30,486 nt of DNA from JAWPMV01 sp038527215 (GTDB lineage: Bacteria; Bacteroidota; Bacteroidia; J057): positions 1-30,486 of the forward strand of contig JBCBGC010000105.1 of NCBI GenBank assembly GCA_038527215.1, read 5' to 3'. Shown piece after piece: positions 15,377 to 24,775 of the stretch. The notes below the pieces were generated by a model that was not told the origin of the DNA, did no database searches, and was given only the letters and a program-made list of their open reading frames with translations. Numbering within the stretch: the stretch's first letter is position 1; every line of letters starts with the position of its first letter. The position numbers and the translations under genes were made by a program.

Positions 15377-17827
15377 TTATTCCTCTCGCAATATTTCCGC
15401 AGGATTTCGCCGGGACGCATTAAAAATCTGAAAGCCGATAATCACCACCATCAAAAGAGCCATGCCTGCTAAGGTGTATCCATATACATCGTATGCAACT
15501 TCCGTCTGGTAAGCATAGGAGGCCAGCCAACTGTTTACCGTCCATATACTTAGCGGAATGGCCAAGATACTGCCCAGCATCAATAAAATCAGGTAATCCC
15601 GACTGACCAGTTGGATGAGGTCGCGCAGCAAGGCCCCGCTGATTCTTCGGATGGCCAGTTCCTTCAAGCGGGTTTGCAAAGAATAAGCGATCAGGCTGAA
15701 GAGACCTAGCAGGGCCAGAAAAATAGCCAAACCACTCAGGCTAATCAGCAATTGCAATTGGGTTCGTTCCTGCTGATACAATTGATCATACAATTCATCT
15801 AAGAATTGGTAGGTTAGGGGATAGGTAGGAAAAAGTTCGTGCCATGCCTGTTCGACGGAGGCCATGGTTTCCTGGATTTTTTCGGTGTTCAGCTTGAGCA
15901 AGAAGGTACGCAACCAAATTTGCTCGACCACCAGGAGGGTAGGGTCCACTTGATTTTTTAAGGTTTCCTGGTGTACATCTTTGATGACTGCCGTAATCGG
16001 TCCCTCTGCCAGTTCAAAGCCCCCTATGGCCCAGCTGATCCGTTTGCCAATGGCTTCTTGTGGGTCGTTCCATCCCAGTTTTTTCATGGCCGTTTCGTTA
16101 ACCATGTACTTGCGGGGCTGCTCGTTGAGGTACTGAGCAGGTGAGTAAGTTTCCGAAAATTGCGGATTAGGTTGGAAGACAAATTCATGGGTTTTATCCT
16201 CCCCTGCCAGTAATTCAATATCCATGGTTGCTATGAAGCCTGGACTGATAACCTGCATATCTAGCATGGGGGCCTGGTTAGGGTCGCTTTCTCCCCCTGC
16301 AACAAAAGTGGGACCTACATCTCTGATTTCCCGGGAAGGCACTTCCATACAGGCACTGACCATGTTCACCCCGGGAATCTGACTGACCCGATCCCTGAAG
16401 GCAGGATATTTATCGGTTACCGGATTCGGAATATTGGGAATAGCCAACACTTGCTCGGTATTCATGCCTAATTGCTTGTGTTGGAGAAAATAGACTTGAT
16501 TGCGGGCCAGCCAGGTAGAGGCGACCAAAAGAACCGCCGTGGCAAACTGAATGCCTACCAGCGTCTTTTTCAGGCGGTTGCCAGCCCGATGACGCTGAGA
16601 ACGTTGCGTGGCCTCCTTGCGATTCCATTGAAAACCTGCAAAGGTGGTGAGGACCCAGGCGGGATATAGTCCGGCCAGCATGCCCCCGGCGATGGCCAGG
16701 CCGACGATGCCGAGGATTTGTTGCCAGGCGGTCAGTAAAGGCTCAAAGAAGATAAACTGAGGCAAATAAGGCATCAGGATGGTCACCAGGGACCAGCCCA
16801 ATAAAGCTGCTACCAAATGGTACAGCATGGATTCCACCAGCGCATATCCAACAAGATGTTTTCTGGAGGCTCCCAGGATCAACCGCATCCCGATTTCCTT
16901 GCCTCTGCCAATTGCCAAAGCACTGCTTAGGTTGAGGTAGTTGATGAGGGCAATGAGGAAAATGAAGAGGGCCACATACATAAAAACCTGCACGTTTTGA
17001 CGATCTCCATTCGGGGCAATTTCTCTGGCTAAATGAGAGTCCAGATGGATATCCTCCAGGGCCTGAAATTCAATGTCGAGCTGCCCTCGCTCCCCCTCCG
17101 GTCTGTGCTTGGCCATGAATTCGGGCATTTTCGCTTCCACTGCTTCAATGGTCGCCCCTTCTGCCAATAACACATAGATATAAGCCCACCAGCTTCGTTC
17201 CTCTGGATTCTGGTAAGAGAGTAAGACTTCAACCGGCATGTGGGAATGGGCAGGCAGGTCCTTCATAACCCCGGTTACCTGATGGACCACCTCTTCATCG
17301 GTAAAATCCCCAACTACGCTTAGTTCCTTCCCTAAAGGATCCGCTTCCCCAAAATAGGTGCGGGCCAGACTTTCTGTTAGCACCACGGACTTGGGCGCTT
17401 GCAGGGCAGTAGCCGGATCGCCTGAGACCAGCTCAAAATCAAAAACGGAAAAGACTTCAGGATCAGTTACAAACGTATGAGGGGAAGTAAACTTTTCCTC
17501 GCCTATTCGTAGGTATTTCCGCTGATGATTCTGAAAACGAATCAGTTTTTCTATCTCCGGAATATCTTCCGGCAGCTCATTGATGTAGTCCAGGTAGGTC
17601 CTGGCCCAATGGGTTTCAAAGCCTCCTTCAGAGACAAAATGATGGGTGGGTCGGTAGATTCGATGAGATTTCTCGTGAAAACTATCGAAGGAAGTTTCAT
17701 ACAAAATGTAGAGACTCAAGCTGGCTACCACCGCATAGGCAATGGCCAGGCCCAGAAGATTCAGGCTCGCATAGAGCTTGTTTTTAGCTAGGTGTCGAAG
17801 GGCTACTTTGAGAAAGTTGAGGAGCAT
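15377..17827 (-). CDS. FtsX/MacB-type ABC permease
   Basis: An 816-residue permease of the Bacteroidota MacB/FtsX-like type. It has an N-terminal transmembrane helix (about 18-40), a large periplasmic MacB-type core domain (about 45-275) and three helices. The family motif KEIGMRLILGASRKHLVGYA starts near residue 310. A fourth-to-fifth helix block (about 415-440), a second periplasmic domain and three C-terminal helices follow; the last block begins KELAIRRISGALLRD near 721, and the end is NPAEILREE. These features fit a lipoprotein- or substrate-extruding mechanotransmission permease. No ABC ATPase is adjacent, which is common for this class. It resembles in layout the plus-strand permease at 20534, but the two differ throughout. 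Confidence 0.88.
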   Translation of the reverse strand: MLLNFLKVALRHLAKNKLYASLNLLGLAIAYAVVASLSLYILYETSFDSFHEKSHRIYRPTHHFVSEGGFETHWARTYLDYINELPEDIPEIEKLIRFQNHQRKYLRIGEEKFTSPHTFVTDPEVFSVFDFELVSGDPATALQAPKSVVLTESLARTYFGEADPLGKELSVVGDFTDEEVVHQVTGVMKDLPAHSHMPVEVLLSYQNPEERSWWAYIYVLLAEGATIEAVEAKMPEFMAKHRPEGERGQLDIEFQALEDIHLDSHLAREIAPNGDRQNVQVFMYVALFIFLIALINYLNLSSALAIGRGKEIGMRLILGASRKHLVGYALVESMLYHLVAALLGWSLVTILMPYLPQFIFFEPLLTAWQQILGIVGLAIAGGMLAGLYPAWVLTTFAGFQWNRKEATQRSQRHRAGNRLKKTLVGIQFATAVLLVASTWLARNQVYFLQHKQLGMNTEQVLAIPNIPNPVTDKYPAFRDRVSQIPGVNMVSACMEVPSREIRDVGPTFVAGGESDPNQAPMLDMQVISPGFIATMDIELLAGEDKTHEFVFQPNPQFSETYSPAQYLNEQPRKYMVNETAMKKLGWNDPQEAIGKRISWAIGGFELAEGPITAVIKDVHQETLKNQVDPTLLVVEQIWLRTFLLKLNTEKIQETMASVEQAWHELFPTYPLTYQFLDELYDQLYQQERTQLQLLISLSGLAIFLALLGLFSLIAYSLQTRLKELAIRRISGALLRDLIQLVSRDYLILLMLGSILAIPLSIWTVNSWLASYAYQTEVAYDVYGYTLAGMALLMVVIIGFQIFNASRRNPAEILREE

Positions 17828-17889
17828 AGTGGCAGGTTTTTTCAGACATACAACCCTGCCGGGTCAAGGTTCAATTTAACCTAACTTTC

Positions 17890-18858
17890 TTATATCTGCC
17901 ACTCCAGAATGGCCCCGGCATAGGTCAGGCCTCCGCCAAATCCAATCAGGAGAATCTTTTGCCCTTTCTTTAGTTGTCCAGTCCGGATGCCTTCTGCCAG
18001 CGCCAGGGGAATGGAGGCGGAGGAGGTATTGCCGTAAATGTGGACGCTATTGAGGGTTTTTTCGATGGGAAATTCCAGGTGATTACAAATGGCCTCAATG
18101 ATGCGCATGTTCGCGCTATGCGGCACCAACCAATCAATGTCCTCAATGCTCAACGGACTCTTATCCACCAACTCCTTGGCTTGTTTGGCCACGGTCTGGA
18201 CGGCCCACTTGAAGACCTTACGGCCATCTTGGTGCAGTTTATTATTGGCTTCGATGGCTACGCCATTGATCTGTTCCGCCATGCTGGAAATATAGAGCTC
18301 CTGCCCTTGTTCTCCTTGTGAACCGGTTAGGCTGCTGATGAAATCTCCTGACTCACCCGCCTCCAATAAGGCGGCGCCCGCTCCATCCCCGAAAAGGATG
18401 CAGGTGGTCCGATCTTCAAAATCCAGGTAGCGGGAAATGGTTTCTGCACCGATGACCAGCACTTTTTTGTGCGTTCCGGCTGCAATCAATCCCTGGCCGA
18501 GGATCAGACCGTAGACAAAGCCTGCACAAGCAGCAGAAATATCTAAGGCCCCGGCTCCGGTTATGCCCAACCTTCCCTGTACCACACAGGCCATGCTAGG
18601 CATGGTGTGATCGGGACTGATGGAGGCGACGATGATGAAATCAACTTCCGAGAGGTCCTTATTGTGTTCAGCCGCCATGGCTTCGGCGGCCTTCACACAG
18701 AGGTCCGTAGTAGACTCCTCCTCTACAAATCTCCTTTCTGTGATGCCGGTACGACTTTTAATCCACTCGTCCGATGTGTCAAGGATATTTTCAAAAAATC
18801 GATTGTCCACCCTTTTGCTGGGAACATAGCTACTCAAAGCTGTCAAACACGCTTGCAT
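17890..18858 (-). CDS. fabH: 3-oxoacyl-ACP synthase III
   Basis: A 322-residue beta-ketoacyl-ACP synthase III, which condenses acetyl-CoA (or another acyl-CoA) with malonyl-ACP to start fatty-acid synthesis. The catalytic Cys lies in ISAACAGFVYG (Cys111), the His in VPHSANMRI (His247) and the Asn in YGNTSSAS (Asn277). The early DEWIKSRTGITERR segment and the late GFGGGLTYAG are also diagnostic. Full length. It lies 62 bases upstream of the leftward FtsX-like gene and diverges from the thiolase at 19168. Bacteroidota often carry several FabH paralogues, so this may be a specialised copy rather than the housekeeping one; no other fab genes are present. Confidence 0.92.
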   Translation of the reverse strand: MQACLTALSSYVPSKRVDNRFFENILDTSDEWIKSRTGITERRFVEEESTTDLCVKAAEAMAAEHNKDLSEVDFIIVASISPDHTMPSMACVVQGRLGITGAGALDISAACAGFVYGLILGQGLIAAGTHKKVLVIGAETISRYLDFEDRTTCILFGDGAGAALLEAGESGDFISSLTGSQGEQGQELYISSMAEQINGVAIEANNKLHQDGRKVFKWAVQTVAKQAKELVDKSPLSIEDIDWLVPHSANMRIIEAICNHLEFPIEKTLNSVHIYGNTSSASIPLALAEGIRTGQLKKGQKILLIGFGGGLTYAGAILEWQI

Positions 18859-19167
18859 ATCTGCGCAGTGATTAGGTCAAAAAAATGGGGGGGAGGGAAC
18901 CAGCGTTGCACACCGGGAATGAAGTCGAATGGTAAGGACATTGCTGGCATGGGGCCAAAGGTAGAAAATAAAAAATCCCCTATCTAGAGCCTCGAGGCCT
19001 AATTTTTTCTTGAATTTTATGCGCTTTTATGGACCTGTCTGATTTGTCCTAAAAATGACCAACTCCCCACCAGAAAAATGCCTAACTTGCGGAGTGATAT
19101 AAGCCTGCTATGGCAGGCAGATGTACATACATAAAAAGTTATTCAACCTTTTAACCATTCTCGCGAA
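18859..19167. other. Divergent promoter region between fabH and thiolase
   Basis: A 309-base gap with no credible gene. It must hold the promoters of both divergent genes, but I see no confident -33/-7 pair on either strand. A perfect inverted repeat, GCCTGC-TATG-GCAGGC at 19103-19118, lies about 50 bases before the thiolase ATG and could be an operator or a small RNA hairpin. An A/T-rich stretch at about 18965-19030 is the likeliest place for the fabH promoter. Confidence 0.4.
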
Positions 19168-20346
19168 ATGAATGATGTCTATATCCTCTCAGCAGTCCGG
19201 ACGCCTATCGGCAGCTTTGGAGGAATGTTTGCTGGGGTTTCTGCTACCGCGCTGGGTTCAGCGGCTATCAAGGGTGCACTGGAAAGAGCAGGGGTAAAGC
19301 CGGAACTGGTGGACGAAGTGCTGATGGGTAATGTGGTATCGGCCAACCTGGGGCAGGCTCCGGCCCGTCAAGCTGCCATTGGAGCTGGGATAGGCTATAA
19401 TGTTCCCTGTACTACCGTGAACAAGGTATGTTCTTCCGGCGCAAAATCCATCATGATGGGGGCGCAGAGCATCATGTTGGGTAATGGAGATATCATCGTG
19501 GCTGGAGGAATGGAAAATATGTCTCAAATTCCCTTCTACCTCCCCAAAGCTCGCTTTGGCTATAAATATGGCGATGGCGCGCTAATTGATGGCCTGGCCA
19601 AAGATGGTCTGACAGACGTTTACAACCAACAAGCCATGGGCGTGTGTGCAGACGCCACGGCAGAAAAATATGAAATCAGCCGGGAGCAACAGGATGCCTT
19701 TGCCATTCAAAGTTACCAGCGTACGGCTGATGCTACTTCCTCAGGAAAATTTGCCCAGGAGATCGTGCCCGTCATGGTCCCTCAGCGCAAAGGAGATCCC
19801 CTGGAGATTACCGAGGATGAAGAGTTTAAGAAGGTGAAATTTGAAAAAATTCCTAACCTAAGACCTGCCTTTACCAAAGGCGGCACCGTAACGGCAGCCA
19901 ATGCTTCAACGATCAACGATGGCGCCAGTGCCTTGATTCTCGCTTCTGAAAAAGCAGTGAAAGAACACGGCCTGAAGCCCATTGCTAAAATTCTCGCTTT
20001 TGCGGATGCCGCCCAGGAACCAGAATGGTTTACCACCGCACCTACCTTGGCCGCGCCCAAAGCCTTAGAGAAAGCTGGGCTGAGCTGGGATGATATCGAT
20101 TATGTGGAGGTCAATGAGGCCTTCTCTGTGGTTACCCTGACCTTCAACAAAGTGATGGGCCTGGACGAGTCAAAAGTAAATGTACACGGAGGAGCGGTTT
20201 CCATGGGGCATCCCCTGGGTGCTTCTGGCGCACGCATTGTCACTACCTTGAATGGAGTATTGGCGGACCGGCAGGGAAAAATCGGGCTGGCAGCGATCTG
20301 TAATGGGGGAGGCGGAGCCTCTGCCCTGATCATTGAAAGATTGTAA
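19168..20346 (+). CDS. Acetyl-CoA C-acetyltransferase (thiolase)
   Basis: A 392-residue thiolase of the biosynthetic/AtoB-PhaA type. It catalyses reversible condensation of two acetyl-CoA to acetoacetyl-CoA, or thiolysis of 3-ketoacyl-CoA. The nucleophilic Cys is in NKVCSSGAKS (Cys88), the His in MGHPLGASGARI (His348) and the second Cys in AICNGGGGAS (Cys378). These positions and the length equal those of the classical bacterial enzymes. NEAFSVV is also intact. No 3-hydroxyacyl-CoA dehydrogenase or PHA genes lie nearby, so the pathway (beta-oxidation, ketone-body use or isoprenoid supply) is not shown. A stem-loop follows the stop. Confidence 0.93.
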   Translation: MNDVYILSAVRTPIGSFGGMFAGVSATALGSAAIKGALERAGVKPELVDEVLMGNVVSANLGQAPARQAAIGAGIGYNVPCTTVNKVCSSGAKSIMMGAQSIMLGNGDIIVAGGMENMSQIPFYLPKARFGYKYGDGALIDGLAKDGLTDVYNQQAMGVCADATAEKYEISREQQDAFAIQSYQRTADATSSGKFAQEIVPVMVPQRKGDPLEITEDEEFKKVKFEKIPNLRPAFTKGGTVTAANASTINDGASALILASEKAVKEHGLKPIAKILAFADAAQEPEWFTTAPTLAAPKALEKAGLSWDDIDYVEVNEAFSVVTLTFNKVMGLDESKVNVHGGAVSMGHPLGASGARIVTTLNGVLADRQGKIGLAAICNGGGGASALIIERL

Positions 20347-20369
20347 GAAGTATTTTCAATACACGCACC

Positions 20370-20406
20370 GGCGTCGGAGGGAAATTCCTTTCGACGCCTT
20401 CATTTT
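20370..20406 (+). terminator. Probable terminator of the thiolase gene
   Basis: GGCGTCG (20370-20376) pairs with CGACGCC (20392-20398), and the loop can pair further (AGG with CCT). A weak T-rich tail, TTCATTTT, follows. It lies 23 bases past the stop. Confidence 0.55.
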
Positions 20407-20533
20407 GGGGGAAAGTTGCGCAAAATAAGGCCCTTTGTAACTTTTGTTGCGAAATACCCCTCTTTCCTCCTGAGTGATCAAACTTTTTTGGTAGCATCAG
20501 CATCCACACACTAGCCACAGTTGAACATCCACT

Positions 20534-22924
20534 ATGATTCAGAATTTCTTCAAAATTGCCTGGCGGAACCTTTGGCGCCAAAAAGGATATACCGCGCTCA
20601 ATCTCCTGGGGTTGGTGATCGGGATCAGTTCAACCCTCATTATCCTGCTTTATCTCTCCAATGAGTTGAGCTATGATGCCTACCACAGCAAAGCAGACCG
20701 GATTTACCGGGTCAGTTCCAATATCACGGAACCCGACAATGCCTTTAAGTGGGCGGTAACCCAGATTCCATTAGGTCCAGCCCTGGCTCAGGATTATCCT
20801 GAAGTGGAGGCCTTTGTCCGTTTTGTTGGCAATGGCAGAACCCGTTTTGAAGTAGAGGATAAGCAGTTTTTTGAACAAAATGTTTTTTTCGTTGACTCCA
20901 CGGTCTTTGATGTTTTTACCTTTGAATTGCTGGCTGGTTCGGCTGAAACTGCGATGGATGCACCCAACCGGATCGCCTTGAACCAAAGTCTGGCGGAGAA
21001 AATGTTCGGTAGCGTTGAAGCTGCCTTGGACCAAAATCTGGATATCGGCCGAGAAGACCCCTTACAGGTGGCTGTTGTTTACAAGGACCTGCCCTCCAAT
21101 GTACACATTCGGCCTCAGGCCATGATTTCCGCCAATACCCTGCCTGCCCGGGCGCGGCAAGGCAGTTGGGGCTCCTTTGGGATTTATACCTACGTGCTGC
21201 TGAATGAGGGAAGTAGCGGTCTCGCCTTTGAGGGAAAACTCCCGGAAATCATCGAAAAACATGTAGCCACGATTTTTGCCAGCCTTGGCATTACGGTAGA
21301 ATATAAGCTGCTGAATATCAAAGATATTCACTTGAAAAGTACCTTTGAAGGGGAACCTGAACCCACCGGTACCATGAGCTACATTGTGATATTTGGGCTA
21401 GTGGCGGCTTTCATGTTGCTGATTGCCTGTATCAACTATATGAACCTGGCCACCGCGCGCTCAGCCAAACGGGCCAAGGAGGTAGGCATTAGAAAGGTTG
21501 CGGGTTCCTGGCGGCGGCATCTGATCGGCCAGTTCCTGGCGGAATCCTTATTGATCGCCTTTGTGGCCATGCTGATCAGTGTAGCGGCAACGGCTGCTTT
21601 TATCCCGGTCATCAATACCTGGTTAGATGCCAGCCTTACGGTAGCCACGCTCTGGCAAACCAGCTTGATTTGGGTGTTGGTTGGGGTATTCCTGGTGGTT
21701 GGATTCCTGAGTGGCAGCTACCCTGCCTTTTTCCTATCCAGTCTGCAGCCCGTTACGGTCCTGAAAGGGAGTTTCAAAGCGGGGAAAGGTACCGTGAATT
21801 TGCGCAAAGTGCTCGTCGTGGTCCAATTCTCCCTGGGCCTGATGTTGCTGATCTGTACCGGAGTGGTGTATGATCAATTGCAATTTATGCAGGACAAGGA
21901 TATGGGATTTACGCGGGAGCCAGTTTTACGGTTTGCCCTGGATAACAGGAATTTAAGAGAAAAATGGCCGGTCCTGAAGGCTGAATTGGAGCAATTGCCT
22001 GGCGTTAATTCCATGGGAACGGCCACTTCTACTCCAGGAGCAGGTTTTAATAAAATCCTCTTTAATCTGGAAAGCAATGAAGGAGTGATGGATCAAAAGG
22101 GCGTGGACCACTATCGGGTGGATTTTGAATACATGCCTACCATGGATATTCCTATCGTACAAGGTCGGAATTTTGAGTCAGGTAGGGGGACCGACTCCAC
22201 TGCCGCTGTTTTGGTTAATGAAGCCATGGTGCAGCGCATGGGGTGGGAAGATCCTATTGGCAAGCGGGTGCAGTTTGGGCTGGAAGATACCTTGCCATAT
22301 TCTTATGTAATCGGGGTGGTAAGAGACTTTCACCAACGTTCGCTTCACCATTTGATTGAGCCTTTGATGTTTATTCCTCGAGGTAATAACCGTTTTGTCC
22401 ACTTGAAACTGGACCGCGATCGCGTCGCCGATACCCGAGCTGAAATCGCTTCTGCCTGGACCGAACTTTTCCCTACCACTCCCTTTGAGCCGGAATACGT
22501 GGAAGAATCTTTCCAGGAGCAGTATGAGTCGGAACAAAAGCGCAGCAAAATTTTCAGCCTTTTTGCCCTGCTAACCATCATTATCGGCTGTCTGGGACTC
22601 CTGGGACTGGCTTCTTACACGGCTCAGTTACGGACCAAGGAAGTAGGCGTTCGCAAAATCATGGGGGCCAGTGTAACGCAGATTCTGGTCCTGATGACCA
22701 AAGAATTCAGCATCCTGGTAGGTTTGTCTGTGGTGTTTGCCTTCCCGATCTCCTGGTACCTGATGAAGAACTGGTTGACGGAATTTGCCTACGCGGTTGA
22801 TCTTAGTTTCTGGACGTTTGGCGGAGCCTTTTTCCTTACCCTGCTCCTGAGTTTCCTCACCACCAGTTACCACGCCTTGAAGGTGGCTCGTGCCAATCCT
22901 TCCAAGGCCCTTAGATATGAATAA
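20534..22924 (+). CDS. FtsX/MacB-type ABC permease (second copy)
   Basis: A 796-residue permease of the same family as the leftward gene at 15377. It has an N-terminal helix after NFFKIAWRNLWRQKGYTALN, a MacB-type periplasmic domain and a three-helix block with KEVGIRKVAGSWRRHLIGQF near residue 315. A further helix starts with the LRKVLVVVQFSLGLMLLICT stretch, followed by a second periplasmic domain. The C-terminal helices include KEVGVRKIMGASVTQILVLM near 702, and the protein ends NPSKALRYE. Both Gly-Ala/Ser-Ser motifs (RK..GAS, RK..GSW) are of the type seen in MacB permeases. No ATPase or membrane-fusion gene is adjacent. A strong terminator follows, so it is probably transcribed alone. Substrate unknown. 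Confidence 0.9.
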   Translation: MIQNFFKIAWRNLWRQKGYTALNLLGLVIGISSTLIILLYLSNELSYDAYHSKADRIYRVSSNITEPDNAFKWAVTQIPLGPALAQDYPEVEAFVRFVGNGRTRFEVEDKQFFEQNVFFVDSTVFDVFTFELLAGSAETAMDAPNRIALNQSLAEKMFGSVEAALDQNLDIGREDPLQVAVVYKDLPSNVHIRPQAMISANTLPARARQGSWGSFGIYTYVLLNEGSSGLAFEGKLPEIIEKHVATIFASLGITVEYKLLNIKDIHLKSTFEGEPEPTGTMSYIVIFGLVAAFMLLIACINYMNLATARSAKRAKEVGIRKVAGSWRRHLIGQFLAESLLIAFVAMLISVAATAAFIPVINTWLDASLTVATLWQTSLIWVLVGVFLVVGFLSGSYPAFFLSSLQPVTVLKGSFKAGKGTVNLRKVLVVVQFSLGLMLLICTGVVYDQLQFMQDKDMGFTREPVLRFALDNRNLREKWPVLKAELEQLPGVNSMGTATSTPGAGFNKILFNLESNEGVMDQKGVDHYRVDFEYMPTMDIPIVQGRNFESGRGTDSTAAVLVNEAMVQRMGWEDPIGKRVQFGLEDTLPYSYVIGVVRDFHQRSLHHLIEPLMFIPRGNNRFVHLKLDRDRVADTRAEIASAWTELFPTTPFEPEYVEESFQEQYESEQKRSKIFSLFALLTIIIGCLGLLGLASYTAQLRTKEVGVRKIMGASVTQILVLMTKEFSILVGLSVVFAFPISWYLMKNWLTEFAYAVDLSFWTFGGAFFLTLLLSFLTTSYHALKVARANPSKALRYE

Positions 22925-22977
22925 GCGGAAAGACAGTTTGTCTTTCACTGTATAAAGAGACTCTTCTCATCAATTAG

Positions 22978-23010
22978 GCTGGCCGGAATATTTTCGGCCG
23001 GCTTTTTTTT
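22978..23010 (+). terminator. Rho-independent terminator after second permease
   Basis: An 8-bp GC-rich stem (GCTGGCCG with CGGCCGGC, one G-T pair) closes a 9-base loop and is followed by eight T. A shorter perfect hairpin (AAAGACA-GTT-TGTCTTT, 22929-22945) lies just after the stop codon, before this terminator. Confidence 0.9.
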
Positions 23011-23074
23011 ATTCTGCCTAACCATTCTTCAATCCCAACAAATATTTGTAGTTTTAAGATGCATAAATACTCCT

Positions 23075-24163
23075 ATGGTGCGCATCCTGCTATGCTGGCT
23101 TTTGTTAGGCAGTTTCTACGTGAAAACGCTGGAAGCCCAGCCCAATATTTCCTTTTTTACCCAGGCCAAAGATCAGGCCTGGGATGGGATGATGGAGGAT
23201 TCGCTGGTGCTCCGGGAACTCAGATTGATGAAGGCCAGTCTACGGATTTGGGTTCATGATCTTTCGGAACGTCGAGCCAATACATTGCGTCAGATTGCCG
23301 CTCATGACATCCCCATGGTAGCTGTGTTTAGCCTGGCGCCCAATCCTCAGCAGCCAACCTATGAGGCTTTCAAAGAATGGTCTGATATGTACGAGCTTTC
23401 CTGGCAAGCCGTGGGCTTGTGGGTCGCTCCGGAAGCTGATTTTTGGGCAGACCTGCGCAAGGCTCCCTGGAAGAAGGGGTGGAACATATACCAGCACTTA
23501 TACCGCTCCAAAGCCTGGGAGGCCCGCCAAGCGGAAAGTGAAGCCTTAGCCGCGCAAATCAAAGCAGATGGTTTTAAGCTGGAAACCTACCTGAATCCTA
23601 TGATTTGGGATGAGCGCCTGGCGGGTAGCAAAGCCATGCAACATGCGCTGCAAATTGGAGACGTAAAGGCAGATTATGAAGTACCCTTGCTTCTTTCCGG
23701 AACCCCGGAATTGGGCGCGGCGGCTATTCTAGGCTATGGACAGGAATTCGGTCGGGTGGCCATCGGAGATTTTGTAGAAACAACCGCTAGTGCATTACCG
23801 GTGCTAAATTGGGAAGATTGGACGCAACAGTTGCTGTTGGCCCACGATTTTACCAAGGATATTCACATCGCTCATCTTGAAGGATTGGTAGCTCGCGGAT
23901 GGTTGAGTCGCATTCGGGCGTTTAACTTTCAGCAGCCGGTGGACCTATACAGCGGAGAGATTCACCAGCTTTCAGATTTCCGCGATCGCTTACAGCAACT
24001 ATTGCCGCTGGCTGACTTCCCGCTTCTCACCACGATTGGAATAGTTTTATTAGGCATCCTGGCAATTTGGCTGGGCATCAGACTCCTTTTCTGGACCTTC
24101 AGGGCCATCGCTGATCTCTTTCGCTCCCGGCGGCAGCCTGAGCAGGTCGAAGTCTTGGGTTAG
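23075..24163 (+). CDS. Unknown periplasmic protein with C-terminal membrane anchor
   Basis: A 362-residue protein I do not recognise. The signal peptide (1-21) ends LEA before QPN. The body (22-310) alternates predicted beta-strands and helices (ASLRIWVHDL, DIPMVAVFSL, AVGLWVAPEA, KDIHIAHLEGLVARGWLSRI), which is suggestive of a TIM-barrel or related alpha/beta fold, but no catalytic motif can be fixed. A single transmembrane helix (about 317-340) is followed by a short basic tail, so the main domain should lie in the periplasm, tethered to the inner membrane. It is downstream of a terminator and begins its own unit; the DoxX-like gene follows after 74 bases. Function unknown. Confidence 0.7.
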   Translation: MVRILLCWLLLGSFYVKTLEAQPNISFFTQAKDQAWDGMMEDSLVLRELRLMKASLRIWVHDLSERRANTLRQIAAHDIPMVAVFSLAPNPQQPTYEAFKEWSDMYELSWQAVGLWVAPEADFWADLRKAPWKKGWNIYQHLYRSKAWEARQAESEALAAQIKADGFKLETYLNPMIWDERLAGSKAMQHALQIGDVKADYEVPLLLSGTPELGAAAILGYGQEFGRVAIGDFVETTASALPVLNWEDWTQQLLLAHDFTKDIHIAHLEGLVARGWLSRIRAFNFQQPVDLYSGEIHQLSDFRDRLQQLLPLADFPLLTTIGIVLLGILAIWLGIRLLFWTFRAIADLFRSRRQPEQVEVLG

Positions 24164-24185
24164 ATGATCAGGCTTTCCTCATCCT

Positions 24186-24193
24186 TATTTTTG
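24186..24193 (+). promoter_or_regulatory. Possible Bacteroidota -7 promoter element
   Basis: TATTTTTG matches TAnnTTTG exactly and lies 44 bases before the DoxX-like ATG, in the gap after the previous stop. No clear -33 TTTG was found at the usual distance. Confidence 0.3.
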
Positions 24194-24237
24194 AAAAAAC
24201 CCCGTTTTTTGCCAATTTTTGCCTAAACCCGTATGTC

Positions 24238-24678
24238 ATGGATTCCCTACTCCTAACTTTCGCTGATCTCACTACGCCCTTAATCTCTGCCCGCATCTTC
24301 ATTCTGGCCTTTCTGGCCATCCTATTTTTGCAGTCTGGATTCGATAAAGTAATGGATTGGAAAGGGAATTTATCCTGGTTGAAGGAACATTTTGCCCAAA
24401 GTATGTTTAAAGGACAGGTACCCTTTCTTTTGGGAACCATCATGGTCTTTGAAATCGCAGCTGGAATCATCACTGCTTTAGGACTGGCTATCTATGTATT
24501 TCAAGGTACGACGGGCATGGCCATTTTAGGTATTCAATTGAGTGCCATCAGTTTCCTGATGCTCTTCTTTGGACAGCGCATCGCCAAGGATTATGCTGGT
24601 GCCTGGACCCTCGCCACCTATTTCATTCTGGTCTGCCTTGGACTTGCCCTCTTTCACACCTGGCCGGGGGGCATGTAA
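24238..24678 (+). CDS. DoxX-like membrane protein
   Basis: A 146-residue protein with four hydrophobic helices. The pattern of an early SARIFILAFLAILFLQSGFD helix, a KVMDWKGN loop, a FEIAAGIITALGLAI helix and two later helices fits the DoxX/DoxD-like superfamily. These proteins often act with quinone or thiol redox systems, but many have no known role. Length is typical. No redox gene lies nearby. The product is probably in the inner membrane. Confidence 0.68.
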   Translation: MDSLLLTFADLTTPLISARIFILAFLAILFLQSGFDKVMDWKGNLSWLKEHFAQSMFKGQVPFLLGTIMVFEIAAGIITALGLAIYVFQGTTGMAILGIQLSAISFLMLFFGQRIAKDYAGAWTLATYFILVCLGLALFHTWPGGM

Positions 24679-24775
24679 ATGCAGGAAAAAATTTGAATTG
24701 ACCTAAAAATTCCCTTTTTTGGCTGATGATTCGAAAAAGCATAATATTTAGCCCCAATATGTATTTTTCGAACCT

